Both the position numbers and the translations under genes were made by a program. The notes below the pieces were generated by a model. The model saw nothing but the letters and a program-made list of their open reading frames with translations. It was not told the origin of the DNA and did not search any database. This document shows, piece after piece, positions 23,985-32,819 of a stretch of 64,000 nucleotides of DNA (position 1 is the first letter of the stretch; each line of letters starts with the position of its first letter). The DNA is from RGIG4097 sp937885645. GTDB lineage: Bacteria; Bacillota; Clostridia; Christensenellales; CAG-917. Location: contig CALABJ010000017.1 in NCBI GenBank assembly GCA_937885645.1, positions 62,001 through 126,000 of the forward strand, written 5' to 3'.

Positions 23985-26090
23985 CTATTCTTCTGAAGGG
24001 GTTTCTACGTGCTTGCACTCGCTGTTGGCGCAAACGTATTTCTTTTCATAGTTTCTTGTCCTGACGTTCATAAGTGAACCGCACTTGGGACAGAGGTGAG
24101 GTGCAGGAAGATCCCACGTGACAAAGTCACACTTGGGATAGTTGGCGCAACCGTAGAAGGTTTTGCCTGCCTTTGACACTCTCTTTTCTATTGCTCCACC
24201 GCACTTGGGACATACGCCCACTTGCTCGTGGATATTTTTGATGTTTTTGCACTTGGGATAGTTGGGGCAAGAAAGGAATTTGCCGTGCTTGCCTTCCTTG
24301 ATGACCATCTTTGCTCCGCACTTTTCGCAGACAACATCCGTTTCAACGGCGGGCATAAGGTTGGGACCACCTGTCTTTGATGCATATTCGATATATTTTG
24401 CAAGGTGGTTGTAGTAGACCTTGACAAGGTTATGCCACTCTTCTCCGCCTTCTGCAACCAAGTCCAGTTTTGTTTCAAGACGGGCTGTGAAGGACAAGTC
24501 CATGACCGTGGGGAAATAGTTTTGCATATATTGGCAGACTGTTTCACCAAGTTGGGTGGGAGCAAGGTTTTTGCCTTGTTTTTCAGTGTATTCTCTCTTT
24601 GCGATGACTGAGATGATTGAAGCGTAGGTACTAGGACGTCCAATGCCGTTTTCTTCCAGTGCCTTGATGAGAGTTGCGTCGTTGTATCTGGGAGGAGGTG
24701 TGGTGAATTTTTGCTCCTTGACAACCTCTGCCAGTTCAAACTTGTCACCTTCCTTCAGGTCAGGCATTGTACCAAGTTCATCCTTGTCCTCTTCCTTGTC
24801 GCTTGTTGCGGTGTACACTGCTGTGAAGCCCTTGAATTTGACGCTCTTGCCCTTCACTGCAAAGCCGAGGGGTTTGCCTGTGGTTTCGCCTGTGATGTGG
24901 ACTGTCATTGTATAAAACTCCGCATTGGTCATTTGAGATGCCAAATAGCGCTCGTAAATCAACTTGTAAAGACGATAGCTGTCACGGTCAATCTTGTCCT
25001 TCAACGACTCGGGAGTGCGTTCAAGGGAAATAGGACGGATTGCTTCATGGGCGTCTTGTGCCTTTTCGCTGGTCTTGTAGATATTGGGACGAGCAGGTGC
25101 AAATTTGTCGCCGTACTTTTCCTTCACGTAGTGAAGTGTCTTTGAAGCAAAGTCCGGTGAGATGCGGACAGAGTCTGTTCTGATGTATGTGACAAGGGCA
25201 TGTTGACCTTCACCTGTGATGGTGACACCTTCGTAGAGTTGTTGTGCAACTCTCATTGCGCGGTCTGAGGACATACCCAGTTTGTGGTTGGCCTCTTGTT
25301 GCAATGTTGAGGTGGTGAAAGGAGGTGCAGGACGTGAGGTTGAAGTGCCCTTTTTCACTGCGTCAACAAAGTAGGATGCGTTTTGCATCAAAGATGCAAT
25401 TTCCTCCGCCAAGTCACCCTTTTCAACTTTAATCTTCTTTTTGCCGTATTCAACAAGGTTTGCCTTGATAAGGTTTGCCTTCACGCGTTTGTCGCCCTCT
25501 TTGTAGAGCATTGCTGCCAGATTCCAGTACTCTTCGGGGACAAAGTTGCGGATTTCGTTTTCACGCTCCACAATCATTTTGAGGGCTGCTGATTGCACTC
25601 TGCCTGCTGATGAGCCACTTTTGATTCTTCTTGAAAGGATAGGTGAAATCTTGTAGCCCACAAGGCGGTCAAGGACGCGTCTTGCTTGTTGGCTGTTGAC
25701 AAGGTCATCGTTGATTTCACGGGGGTTTTCCATTGCTTTGAGCACTGCATTCTTTGAAATTTCGTTGAACTCAATGCGGATTTTGTCGTCTTTGAGTCCA
25801 AGACAATTCTTCAAGTGCCAGCTGATTGCTTCACCTTCGCGGTCCGGGTCGGTTGCGAGGTAAACTCTGTCATATTTTTTGACTTCTTTGACAAGATAAT
25901 CGATGGTCTTTTGCTTTTCAGGTGAAATGATGTATTGGGGCTCGAAATCGTGCTCCATATCAATGCCCAGCGTCTTTTGGGGCAGGTCGCAAACGTGTCC
26001 CTTTGATGCAACAACCTTGTAGCTTTGTCCAAGATAGTTTTGAATTGTCGTTGCCTTGTGAGGGGACTCAACTATTATGAGTTGCTTCAT
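23985..26090 (-). CDS. topA: DNA topoisomerase I
   Basis: The 701-residue type IA enzyme has the Toprim start IVESPHKATTIQNYLG, the acidic DPDREGEAISWHL and the catalytic tyrosine in TYIRTDSVRIS. Three C-terminal zinc fingers follow (CEKCGAKM, CPKCGGAI and CPKCGSLM with their second Cys pairs). It relaxes negative supercoils. AAGGAGATATA precedes the ATG. Confidence 0.97.
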   Translation of the reverse strand: MKQLIIVESPHKATTIQNYLGQSYKVVASKGHVCDLPQKTLGIDMEHDFEPQYIISPEKQKTIDYLVKEVKKYDRVYLATDPDREGEAISWHLKNCLGLKDDKIRIEFNEISKNAVLKAMENPREINDDLVNSQQARRVLDRLVGYKISPILSRRIKSGSSAGRVQSAALKMIVERENEIRNFVPEEYWNLAAMLYKEGDKRVKANLIKANLVEYGKKKIKVEKGDLAEEIASLMQNASYFVDAVKKGTSTSRPAPPFTTSTLQQEANHKLGMSSDRAMRVAQQLYEGVTITGEGQHALVTYIRTDSVRISPDFASKTLHYVKEKYGDKFAPARPNIYKTSEKAQDAHEAIRPISLERTPESLKDKIDRDSYRLYKLIYERYLASQMTNAEFYTMTVHITGETTGKPLGFAVKGKSVKFKGFTAVYTATSDKEEDKDELGTMPDLKEGDKFELAEVVKEQKFTTPPPRYNDATLIKALEENGIGRPSTYASIISVIAKREYTEKQGKNLAPTQLGETVCQYMQNYFPTVMDLSFTARLETKLDLVAEGGEEWHNLVKVYYNHLAKYIEYASKTGGPNLMPAVETDVVCEKCGAKMVIKEGKHGKFLSCPNYPKCKNIKNIHEQVGVCPKCGGAIEKRVSKAGKTFYGCANYPKCDFVTWDLPAPHLCPKCGSLMNVRTRNYEKKYVCANSECKHVETPSEE

Positions 26091-26102
26091 TATATCTCCT
26101 TG

Positions 26103-27185
26103 TTATGACAGGCTGTAAAAGTTTCCGCCCGTCTGTTCAATTATTCCATTTATTTCGAGATTCATAAGCATTGTGCTCAATTCTCCCGCGCTCAGTGACG
26201 TGATTTCCAAAAGTTCCTCAAAGTGAAGTTCCTTGTCGTGGAGGGCCTCCACAATCAACGTCTCGCATATATTCAATTCAACCACTTCGGTGTCCACGGA
26301 CACTGCTCTAACACCCAGCCTTGACAACACGTCTTCGGACTCGATGACAAGAGCGTGTGGCATTTCTTGAAGAAGTTTGTTGGTGCCTTCACTTTCAGGT
26401 GAATTTATGTTGCCGGGCACAACAAACAACTCTTTGCCTTGCTCAACTGCAAGCCTTGCAGTGATGAGTGAGCCACTCTTCAAAGTCGCCTCGGGCAAGA
26501 ATACGCCACGGGACAGACCTGATATAATTCTATTCCTCTCGGGGAAATGATATTGCAACGGTTTTGTGCCAAGAGGATATTCACTTATGACCGCGCCTCC
26601 TGAGGACAGAATGCTTTCATAAAGCCCTCTGTTTTCTGCGGGATAGCAAACGTCTAAACCTGCGGCAAACACCGCTATCGTAGGTGAATCTGTGGTGACA
26701 CAGGCTTTGTGTGCCACTGAATCCACTCCCCTTGCAAAGCCGGACACCACCGTGAGCCCTGCTCTTGAAAAGTCGTGGGTGAAGGCGTCACAAACCTTTT
26801 GACCATATCTTGTAGGAGTGCGTGTGCCAACCACTGCAATACAATCACTGGTGAGAAGTGACACGTTGCCTTTCACGTACAGCACCAAGGGGAAATCGTG
26901 AGTTTCACGAAGCAAGGGCGGATATTCCTCGTCGTAGTAAGTCACCCAGCCAACTTCCTTCCTTTCCATCTCTTCCATAATGGAATCGATAAGTGAATAT
27001 TTTGTTAAAAACTCTGTTTTGTGCTTGTCGCCTAGCACCTTTTCCACTGTTTTTGCGTGCTTTTCATTTATCCAGTCGGTGGGATTTGGCAAAACTGAAA
27101 GGATATCCCTTTTCTTTTTCAGGGACAACTCTTCCACTTGTGTCAATGCCACTATAATTTTTGCTTCGGGAGTTTTCTTGTTCAT
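26103..27185 (-). CDS. dprA: DNA-protecting protein DprA
   Basis: The 360-residue protein has an N-terminal helical domain, the Rossmann-like DprA core (VVGTRTPTRYGQKV, SGFARGVDSVAHKA, FPERNRIISGLS) and a C-terminal winged helix (HFEELLEITSLSAGELSTML). DprA loads RecA on incoming single-stranded DNA during transformation. Its start overlaps the yifB stop as TAATG. Confidence 0.95.
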   Translation of the reverse strand: MNKKTPEAKIIVALTQVEELSLKKKRDILSVLPNPTDWINEKHAKTVEKVLGDKHKTEFLTKYSLIDSIMEEMERKEVGWVTYYDEEYPPLLRETHDFPLVLYVKGNVSLLTSDCIAVVGTRTPTRYGQKVCDAFTHDFSRAGLTVVSGFARGVDSVAHKACVTTDSPTIAVFAAGLDVCYPAENRGLYESILSSGGAVISEYPLGTKPLQYHFPERNRIISGLSRGVFLPEATLKSGSLITARLAVEQGKELFVVPGNINSPESEGTNKLLQEMPHALVIESEDVLSRLGVRAVSVDTEVVELNICETLIVEALHDKELHFEELLEITSLSAGELSTMLMNLEINGIIEQTGGNFYSLS

Positions 27186-28714
27186 TATCTGTTGTATTTT
27201 CTGTCCAAGCCACGATATTGAATTGCTTCTGCAACGTGCTTGCTTTCAATGTTTACACTTCCGTCAAGGTCCGCTATGGTGCGTGCCACTTTCAGTATTC
27301 TCGTTGTGCCACGGGCGGACAAGTTCAGGCGGTCAAATGCCTTTTGAAGAAGTCTTTCGCCATGCTCGTCAAGGGCGCAATACTTTTCAAGGTGGGCACT
27401 TTCCATTTCTGCATTGATTCTTATGCCGTCATCCTTGAATCTTTCAGCTTGCACTGCTCTTGCGCGGTTGATGCGGGCTTTCACCTCTGCGGAGGTTTCA
27501 GGCTTTTCCTTGCCTCTAAACTCGTCGTATTGGATTGAGTCCACTTCAATCTGCAAGTCTATTCTGTCAAGGAGAGGTCCGCTCAACTTTGACACGTAGT
27601 TGTGGATTTGTGAGGGGGTGCATTTGCACACTTGTGTCCTTGAGCCATAGTTTCCGCAAGGACAAGGATTCATACTGGCGATGAGCATAAAGTTGGAGGG
27701 ATAGTCCACCGAGCGCGCCACTCTTGCCACCGTCACGTGCCTGTCTTCAAGGGGTTGACGGAGAGTTTCAAGCGCTCTACGGCTGTATTCGGGCATTTCG
27801 TCAAGGAACAAAACTCCGTTGTGAGCAAGGCTCACTTCACCGGGGGTTGCCTTGTTGCCACCGCCTACCAAGGTGGGCACTGTGGTGGTGTGGTGAGGTG
27901 TCCTAAATGGACGAGTTGTCACGATGCCTACCCCTGCGTCAAGTATGCCTGCCACAGAGTGGATTTTGGTGACTTCCACAGCCTCAGCAAAACTCATATC
28001 CGGCATAATTGTGGGCACACACTTGGCAAGCATTGTTTTGCCTGCCCCGGGAGGACCTATCATAAGCACGTTGTGGCCTCCGCATACTGCAATTTCAAGG
28101 GCGCGTTTTGCAACGGATTGTCCCTTTACGTCACTGAAATCTACGCCGTAGCCGTGGTTTGCGCAAGTTGAGGCAAAACTTGAAGTTTCAACAGGCTTAT
28201 ACTCCACTCCGCTGAGGAAGTCCACTACGTCACGGAGTCTTTCCATTGCGTAGACCTCAATGCCCTCTATAAAACTGGCTTCCTTCGCGTTGGATGCAGG
28301 GATGATAAACTTTCTTTCACCATTTTGCAATGCGGACAACAAAAGAGGCATAATTCCGTTGACGTGACGAAGTCTGCCGTCAAGACCTAGTTCACCGATG
28401 ATGACATAGTCCTTATACTTTTTGCTGACAATCTGCTCGCTGGCGGCAAGAAGTCCTATTGCAATGGGCAAATCAAATGCGGAGCCTTCCTTTTTGGTGT
28501 CTGCAGGGGCAAGGTTGACCGTCACACGCTTCATAGGATAAAGGAGTCCGCTGTTTTTCATTGCTGAGCGCACTCTCTCCTTTGATTCCTTTGTTGCGGT
28601 TGAAGCAAGACCAACCAGTTCGTAGCCGGGCAATCCGCTGTTGATGTCAACTTCGGTGTCTATGGCGTATCCTTGAAGTCCGTCAAGGGCATAGCTTTTT
28701 ACTTTTGCGAGCAT
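27185..28714 (-). CDS. comM: YifB/ComM-family Mg-chelatase-like AAA+ ATPase
   Basis: The 509-residue protein has an N-terminal Lon-type domain (from AIDTEVDINSGLPGYELVGL), Walker A GPPGAGKTMLAK, Walker B GVLFLDEMPEYSRRALE and a C-terminal magnesium-chelatase-like domain. ComM is a helicase that aids branch migration in natural transformation, which fits the coupled dprA gene. It is the first gene of the long minus-strand run; a leader of about 200 bases lies upstream. Confidence 0.93.
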   Translation of the reverse strand: MLAKVKSYALDGLQGYAIDTEVDINSGLPGYELVGLASTATKESKERVRSAMKNSGLLYPMKRVTVNLAPADTKKEGSAFDLPIAIGLLAASEQIVSKKYKDYVIIGELGLDGRLRHVNGIMPLLLSALQNGERKFIIPASNAKEASFIEGIEVYAMERLRDVVDFLSGVEYKPVETSSFASTCANHGYGVDFSDVKGQSVAKRALEIAVCGGHNVLMIGPPGAGKTMLAKCVPTIMPDMSFAEAVEVTKIHSVAGILDAGVGIVTTRPFRTPHHTTTVPTLVGGGNKATPGEVSLAHNGVLFLDEMPEYSRRALETLRQPLEDRHVTVARVARSVDYPSNFMLIASMNPCPCGNYGSRTQVCKCTPSQIHNYVSKLSGPLLDRIDLQIEVDSIQYDEFRGKEKPETSAEVKARINRARAVQAERFKDDGIRINAEMESAHLEKYCALDEHGERLLQKAFDRLNLSARGTTRILKVARTIADLDGSVNIESKHVAEAIQYRGLDRKYNR

Positions 28715-28857
28715 ACGATTCTCCCCTATTATATATTATTAAATAAGTTTATCATAGTGTAGGTGAAAACGCAAGACCTTGAACAACATTGCGCCTCTCC
28801 TAATTTCCATATTTTTCCGCAGAAAAATAAACAGCCCAATAGAATGCCGAAAATAAA

Positions 28858-28885
28858 AAATTGCCTGCAAGCAAGCAATTTTTCA
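28858..28885 (-). terminator. Probable terminator of the signal peptidase operon
   Basis: On the minus strand AATTGC-TTGCTTGCAG-GCAATTTTTT forms a short stem followed by a T run, 50 bases past the stop codon at 28932. The rest of 28715-28931 shows nothing else recognisable. Confidence 0.5.
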
Positions 28886-28931
28886 TCTGTTTTTTTCTGT
28901 ATGATTTTTGGATTTTCCTTTGCGAAGTTTT

Positions 28932-29684
28932 TTACTCCTCTAGGGAGTTGTCTTCGTCAACTTTTTCGGTTTCTCCATGGGTTTCTTCCCCTTCTTCTCC
29001 GCTTTTTTCTTGGGATACGCCTGCAAGGTAGGCTTCAAGAAGTTTCTTCTTGTCCTCTTCGCTGAGGGTGTCAAGTTGAGGCTTGTCCTCTTCTGCCTTT
29101 TCCTCTTTCTCCTTCTTCAGTCTGTCACGGACAAAACCTGCAATAAACAGACCTGCAACTAGGATAAGAGGCAGTGCTATAAGCACTACGTAAGCCACAA
29201 AGGGTTTTTCAAGGACAAAGCGCATAATTCCGCTGATGAGGGGCATCGTGCGGACGTAAACTGCCTTGACGTCCTCTTCTTCAAGCACCCAATCGTCAGT
29301 GGGCAATCCCTCTTTGTCACCCTTGGTGTATATCTTTGATATACTGCCGTCGGTGTTGTACTCAATTTTCTCTATGCGGTGGGTTTCGTTTTGACCTTTC
29401 AGCACTCCGCTGGGAGCAATAAATGTGATGATTGCGCCCTCAACAATGTCACCCTCTTCAGGGGCTTTACACCATATTGCTTCTTTCGGCTCAATGGTGG
29501 GAGTCATACTGTCTGTCATGACCACAAACATATAGTGGCCGAAGATTTTGACGTCCTTGCCTGCCTTGCGCTGTACAACTGAAAATACAACTATGACAAC
29601 GAGAAAGATGAATACCACGGCGAATAACACCGTGGTAGTCACATTGAGTATTTTTTTTGCTTTGGTTTTTTGGTCTTGTGTCAT
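28932..29684 (-). CDS. SipW-type signal peptidase I (first copy)
   Basis: The 250-residue protein has an N-terminal membrane segment (about 14-37), the catalytic serine Ser59 in TDSMTPTI and His102 in ETHRIEKIEYN, the Ser-His arrangement of the SipW/archaeal-type signal peptidases rather than Ser-Lys. A second membrane segment lies at about 160-183, followed by a highly charged cytoplasmic tail. SipW enzymes process TasA/camelysin-type precursors, and two such proteins are encoded nearby. It starts 3 bases after the DUF2357 gene and is the last gene of the operon. Confidence 0.9.
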   Translation of the reverse strand: MTQDQKTKAKKILNVTTTVLFAVVFIFLVVIVVFSVVQRKAGKDVKIFGHYMFVVMTDSMTPTIEPKEAIWCKAPEEGDIVEGAIITFIAPSGVLKGQNETHRIEKIEYNTDGSISKIYTKGDKEGLPTDDWVLEEEDVKAVYVRTMPLISGIMRFVLEKPFVAYVVLIALPLILVAGLFIAGFVRDRLKKEKEEKAEEDKPQLDTLSEEDKKKLLEAYLAGVSQEKSGEEGEETHGETEKVDEDNSLEE

Positions 29685-29687
29685 TGA

Positions 29688-32600
29688 CTATTCTTCGTCC
29701 TTGCCATCTTCTTCATCGCGTTTGATTATGACAGGTTTTGAGATGGTTTGTTCACCAAAGGTGGACAAAAGTTCATTGGTGGATGCCAGTCTAATGGGTG
29801 ATTTGCCCACGGCTACTTTGTTTTCGTCTACGGGTGCAAAGTTGCGGACTTTTCCACTGGGGACGTCATATTTTTGGTTGAGAGTTGTGGCTGAGAGTCC
29901 CCAAGGGTCTTTGGGCTCAGAGGCCTTTCTTATCTTGGGTTTCACCACTTCTTCTGCCTTCTCTTCCGCCTTTTCTTCTACCTTTTCTTCTGCCTTGGGA
30001 GTGTCCCCTTTGGGCTCTTCCGTCTTGGGCTTTGATGCCTTCTTCTTGGCAGGTTTTTCAGGGGCTTTTTCAGGCTCTGCCTTCACCTCGGGTGCAGGTG
30101 CTTCCGCAGGTGTTTCAGAGGCGGGTGTTTCCTTCTCTTCAGTCACGGCAGGGGTGGATTTCTTTGCCCTAGGCTTTCTGGGTGCTTTGGGCTTTTCTTC
30201 CTTGACCTCTTCCACTTCGGGTTTTTCGGTCTTTGTTATGCCGAGATTTGCTCTTTGCTCACCAAAGGTGTCGTCAAGCAAATCGTTTGCATCCTTGCCC
30301 TTGACAGGTGCATCACCGACCTTGACCTTGTTTTCGTCAACTGCTTCAAAGTTGCGGACCTTTCCGCTTGCCACGTCGTACTTTTGATTGAGTGTGGTGG
30401 CTGAGAGTGACCAAGGGTCAATAGGTCCACTGGACTTTCTAACGTTGGGTTTGACCGGTGTTTCCGGCTCTTTTACGGCTTCTACAGGGGTTTCTGCTTT
30501 GACTTCTGCCACTTCAACCTTTGTTTCCTCAGGTTTCATTTCTGCTTTTGCCTTGGGCTTGCGCTTGGGTGCAGGTGCGTTAGGCTTGGTCAGGTCGCCA
30601 AGGTCTGCCTTTTGTTCACCAAAAGTGCCGTCAAGGAATGCGTTTGTGCCCAGTCCCTTGATGGGTGAGTCGCCTACGCCGACCTTTGATTCGTCAACGA
30701 TGGCAATTGCTCTTTGACGTTTGACCGCCTTGTCTGCAGAAACAGGTTTTGCGATGGTCTTGACAGGCTTGATTTCCTTGACTTCCTTTTGTTCGGGTTG
30801 GGTTTCACGTCTGTCAATGAACACGCCTTTGAGTTCACTGCCGATGTCGTTGCCACCAGACAACAGATTTCTGCCAAGATTAAGTCCGTTGCGGGCAGGG
30901 ATTGCCTCTTCTGCCACGGGCTTGCTTGCTTTCTTTCTGGGTTTGGCTTCACCGAGAAGTTCCTTTCTGACCTCTTCATCGTGGGCCTTTTCTGCCAGTT
31001 GTTTTTCAAGGTCAACGGTGGGGATTTCGGTGTCCTTTTCTGCCTCGTCAATGACTTTGTCATTGTCCCCTGCAAATGCAATCTTATACTTGGCCTCAGT
31101 CTTTGCCCTTTCGTGATCCATAATTTCAATGCTCTTACGGATGTTTTCAAGGTCGTCGTCTGTGAGGCTAAGTTTTTCGTTTTTGTTGACAAACAGTTCT
31201 TGGTGTGCCTTCTTGAAGTCGTCCTTGGCCTTGACGTCTGCCTTGTCAAAGGCATCGTTGCCAAGATACACTTGTCCTTGTTCCTTTTCAAGTTGTTGTT
31301 TGCGTTGACGGAATGCTTCGGCTCTGCGTTCAAGTTCCTCTGTTCTTCTGCGGAGGGCTTCTTCTCTCTCACGGTCGTCAAGCTCTTCTTGCTTGATCTT
31401 GCGGTAAGACATAAGACATCTGTCGATGGCGTCTTTGATCTTGGAGATTTCCTCTTGACGGAGTTTGTCGTCTTCGGGGCGCTTGTACAGCTTGCGGACG
31501 TCAAAAAGATGTTGGTCGAATTCTTCTGCGTCGGGCTCTTCGTCTTCGGGTTCTTCCTTGGGAGGAGCTTCCACGGTGACGTCTTTGTCCACTTCTTTTT
31601 CGATTTCGACTTCTTTTTCGACTTCGACTTCAACCTCTTCCTCTTCGATTTCCACTTCGGGCTCTTCGGGAGGAGTGGGAGGCTCTTCGGTTTCTTCTTC
31701 CTTGTCGGCTTCGTCCTTTTGTTCCTCTTCGAGTTTTTGAGCAAACTCGTCCCGTTGGATTTCGTCCTTTGCAAAGTCGAGATCGCCAACTCTCAAAAGG
31801 TCGGTGAATTGAGCGTCGTCAAGGTCCATATCCATCTCGTGTTGGTCATACAAACTCTCAAAGAGCATTGTGTTCAAAGTGACCATTTGACGGAGTTGTT
31901 GTTGAGATTCCGTCTCAACCTTGATATCTTCGATATCATCACTGGTTGAGAAACCGCCTGTTGCTTGATATGTTTCAATGAATTGCCACAGTGTCAGAGC
32001 CTTTTTGAAGTTGGGCTCTTTCAAAATGACGTTTGTTCTTGTGATAGGAGGACGGACGGGCGCGGAGTTGCGCATCGCCTTTGCAAATGAGGACGCAAGG
32101 AAGTCGGTGATGATCTTGTCGATCTTGGCGATTCTCTCGATTTTTTCGAGGGTTTCTGCGTCCATACGCATGACTTCGTCAAAGCTCAGTTGCGCCATAT
32201 ATTCGGTGCGGTAGGTCACCTTTTTTGAGGGCAAATTGAACTTGCTGTCCACGTTCAGTTGCAAAACGTCCTGAGTTGCGGATGCCTTCTTGATTTTGTC
32301 GTAGCGGATTGACACGAAGTCTTTCAGTTTGAGAAGAAGGGTGTAAATGAAGCGGTTTTCATAGATTTCATAGGACTCCTCTTTTGTTATGTTGAGGATA
32401 CGGCTGGGGGTGACCGTGCCGTCTTTGTCAACCTTTGAAATCATATTTGTATGTTGAGCGAGGTGCTTGACCGATTCAGTGGAAATTGCCTTACAGAGGG
32501 AGATATCCACGATGTCTTCTTCCTGAACGATAAACTTACGGGGGTTACGGACGATGGTGTCAAGGTTGGGCAAAACTTGCTCAATGGTGGAAATCCAGTC

Positions 32601-32765
32601 AATTGAGATATCCTGAATCAAACGTTTTTTGACCAGTTTGAAATCAGCATAGCCACTCTCTACCCTTTTTTTGTATTGGTTAAAGAACTCGTCACCATAA
32701 AGAACGGAAACGATTTTTTTGGCGTAATTGAGATAGATTTCTCTTGTCAGTTTATTATCAGCCAT
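29688..32765 (-). CDS. Large DUF2357-like (McrC-associated) protein with three C-terminal repeats
   Basis: The 1025-residue protein has three parts. Residues 1 to about 330 resemble DUF2357 domains found with McrB-like ATPases: NLDTIVRNPRKFI, an SVKHLAQHT block and YENRFIYTLLLKL. Residues about 370-650 are acidic and Glu/Lys-rich with likely coiled coil (REEALRRRTEELERRAEAFR). The C-terminal third carries three copies of a motif (VDENKVxVGxxPI and TFGEQ, near 695, 800 and 970); the last two follow DPWxLSATTLNQKYD. These are joined by Pro/Ala/Lys/Glu linkers. No nuclease motif and no signal peptide are seen. It directly follows the AAA+ gene. Confidence 0.75.
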   Translation of the reverse strand: MADNKLTREIYLNYAKKIVSVLYGDEFFNQYKKRVESGYADFKLVKKRLIQDISIDWISTIEQVLPNLDTIVRNPRKFIVQEEDIVDISLCKAISTESVKHLAQHTNMISKVDKDGTVTPSRILNITKEESYEIYENRFIYTLLLKLKDFVSIRYDKIKKASATQDVLQLNVDSKFNLPSKKVTYRTEYMAQLSFDEVMRMDAETLEKIERIAKIDKIITDFLASSFAKAMRNSAPVRPPITRTNVILKEPNFKKALTLWQFIETYQATGGFSTSDDIEDIKVETESQQQLRQMVTLNTMLFESLYDQHEMDMDLDDAQFTDLLRVGDLDFAKDEIQRDEFAQKLEEEQKDEADKEEETEEPPTPPEEPEVEIEEEEVEVEVEKEVEIEKEVDKDVTVEAPPKEEPEDEEPDAEEFDQHLFDVRKLYKRPEDDKLRQEEISKIKDAIDRCLMSYRKIKQEELDDREREEALRRRTEELERRAEAFRQRKQQLEKEQGQVYLGNDAFDKADVKAKDDFKKAHQELFVNKNEKLSLTDDDLENIRKSIEIMDHERAKTEAKYKIAFAGDNDKVIDEAEKDTEIPTVDLEKQLAEKAHDEEVRKELLGEAKPRKKASKPVAEEAIPARNGLNLGRNLLSGGNDIGSELKGVFIDRRETQPEQKEVKEIKPVKTIAKPVSADKAVKRQRAIAIVDESKVGVGDSPIKGLGTNAFLDGTFGEQKADLGDLTKPNAPAPKRKPKAKAEMKPEETKVEVAEVKAETPVEAVKEPETPVKPNVRKSSGPIDPWSLSATTLNQKYDVASGKVRNFEAVDENKVKVGDAPVKGKDANDLLDDTFGEQRANLGITKTEKPEVEEVKEEKPKAPRKPRAKKSTPAVTEEKETPASETPAEAPAPEVKAEPEKAPEKPAKKKASKPKTEEPKGDTPKAEEKVEEKAEEKAEEVVKPKIRKASEPKDPWGLSATTLNQKYDVPSGKVRNFAPVDENKVAVGKSPIRLASTNELLSTFGEQTISKPVIIKRDEEDGKDEE

Positions 32766-32776
32766 AGTCTTTCAGC

Positions 32777-32798
32777 CTGCGCGGAATACACCGCGCAG
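32777..32798 (-). other. Hairpin between the AAA+ and DUF2357 genes
   Basis: CTGCGCGG and CCGCGCAG form a perfect 8-bp stem with a 6-nt loop in the 54-base gap. No T run follows, so it may affect mRNA processing or stability more than termination. Confidence 0.5.
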
Positions 32799-32819
32799 TA
32801 CAATACAATACAAAAAGAA

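Noticed and set aside
30714..31949. Long plus-strand frame of 411 codons opposite the DUF2357 gene
   Set aside because: It is the shadow of the Glu/Lys-rich coding strand; its Phe/Leu/Val-rich product has no start site or family resemblance.
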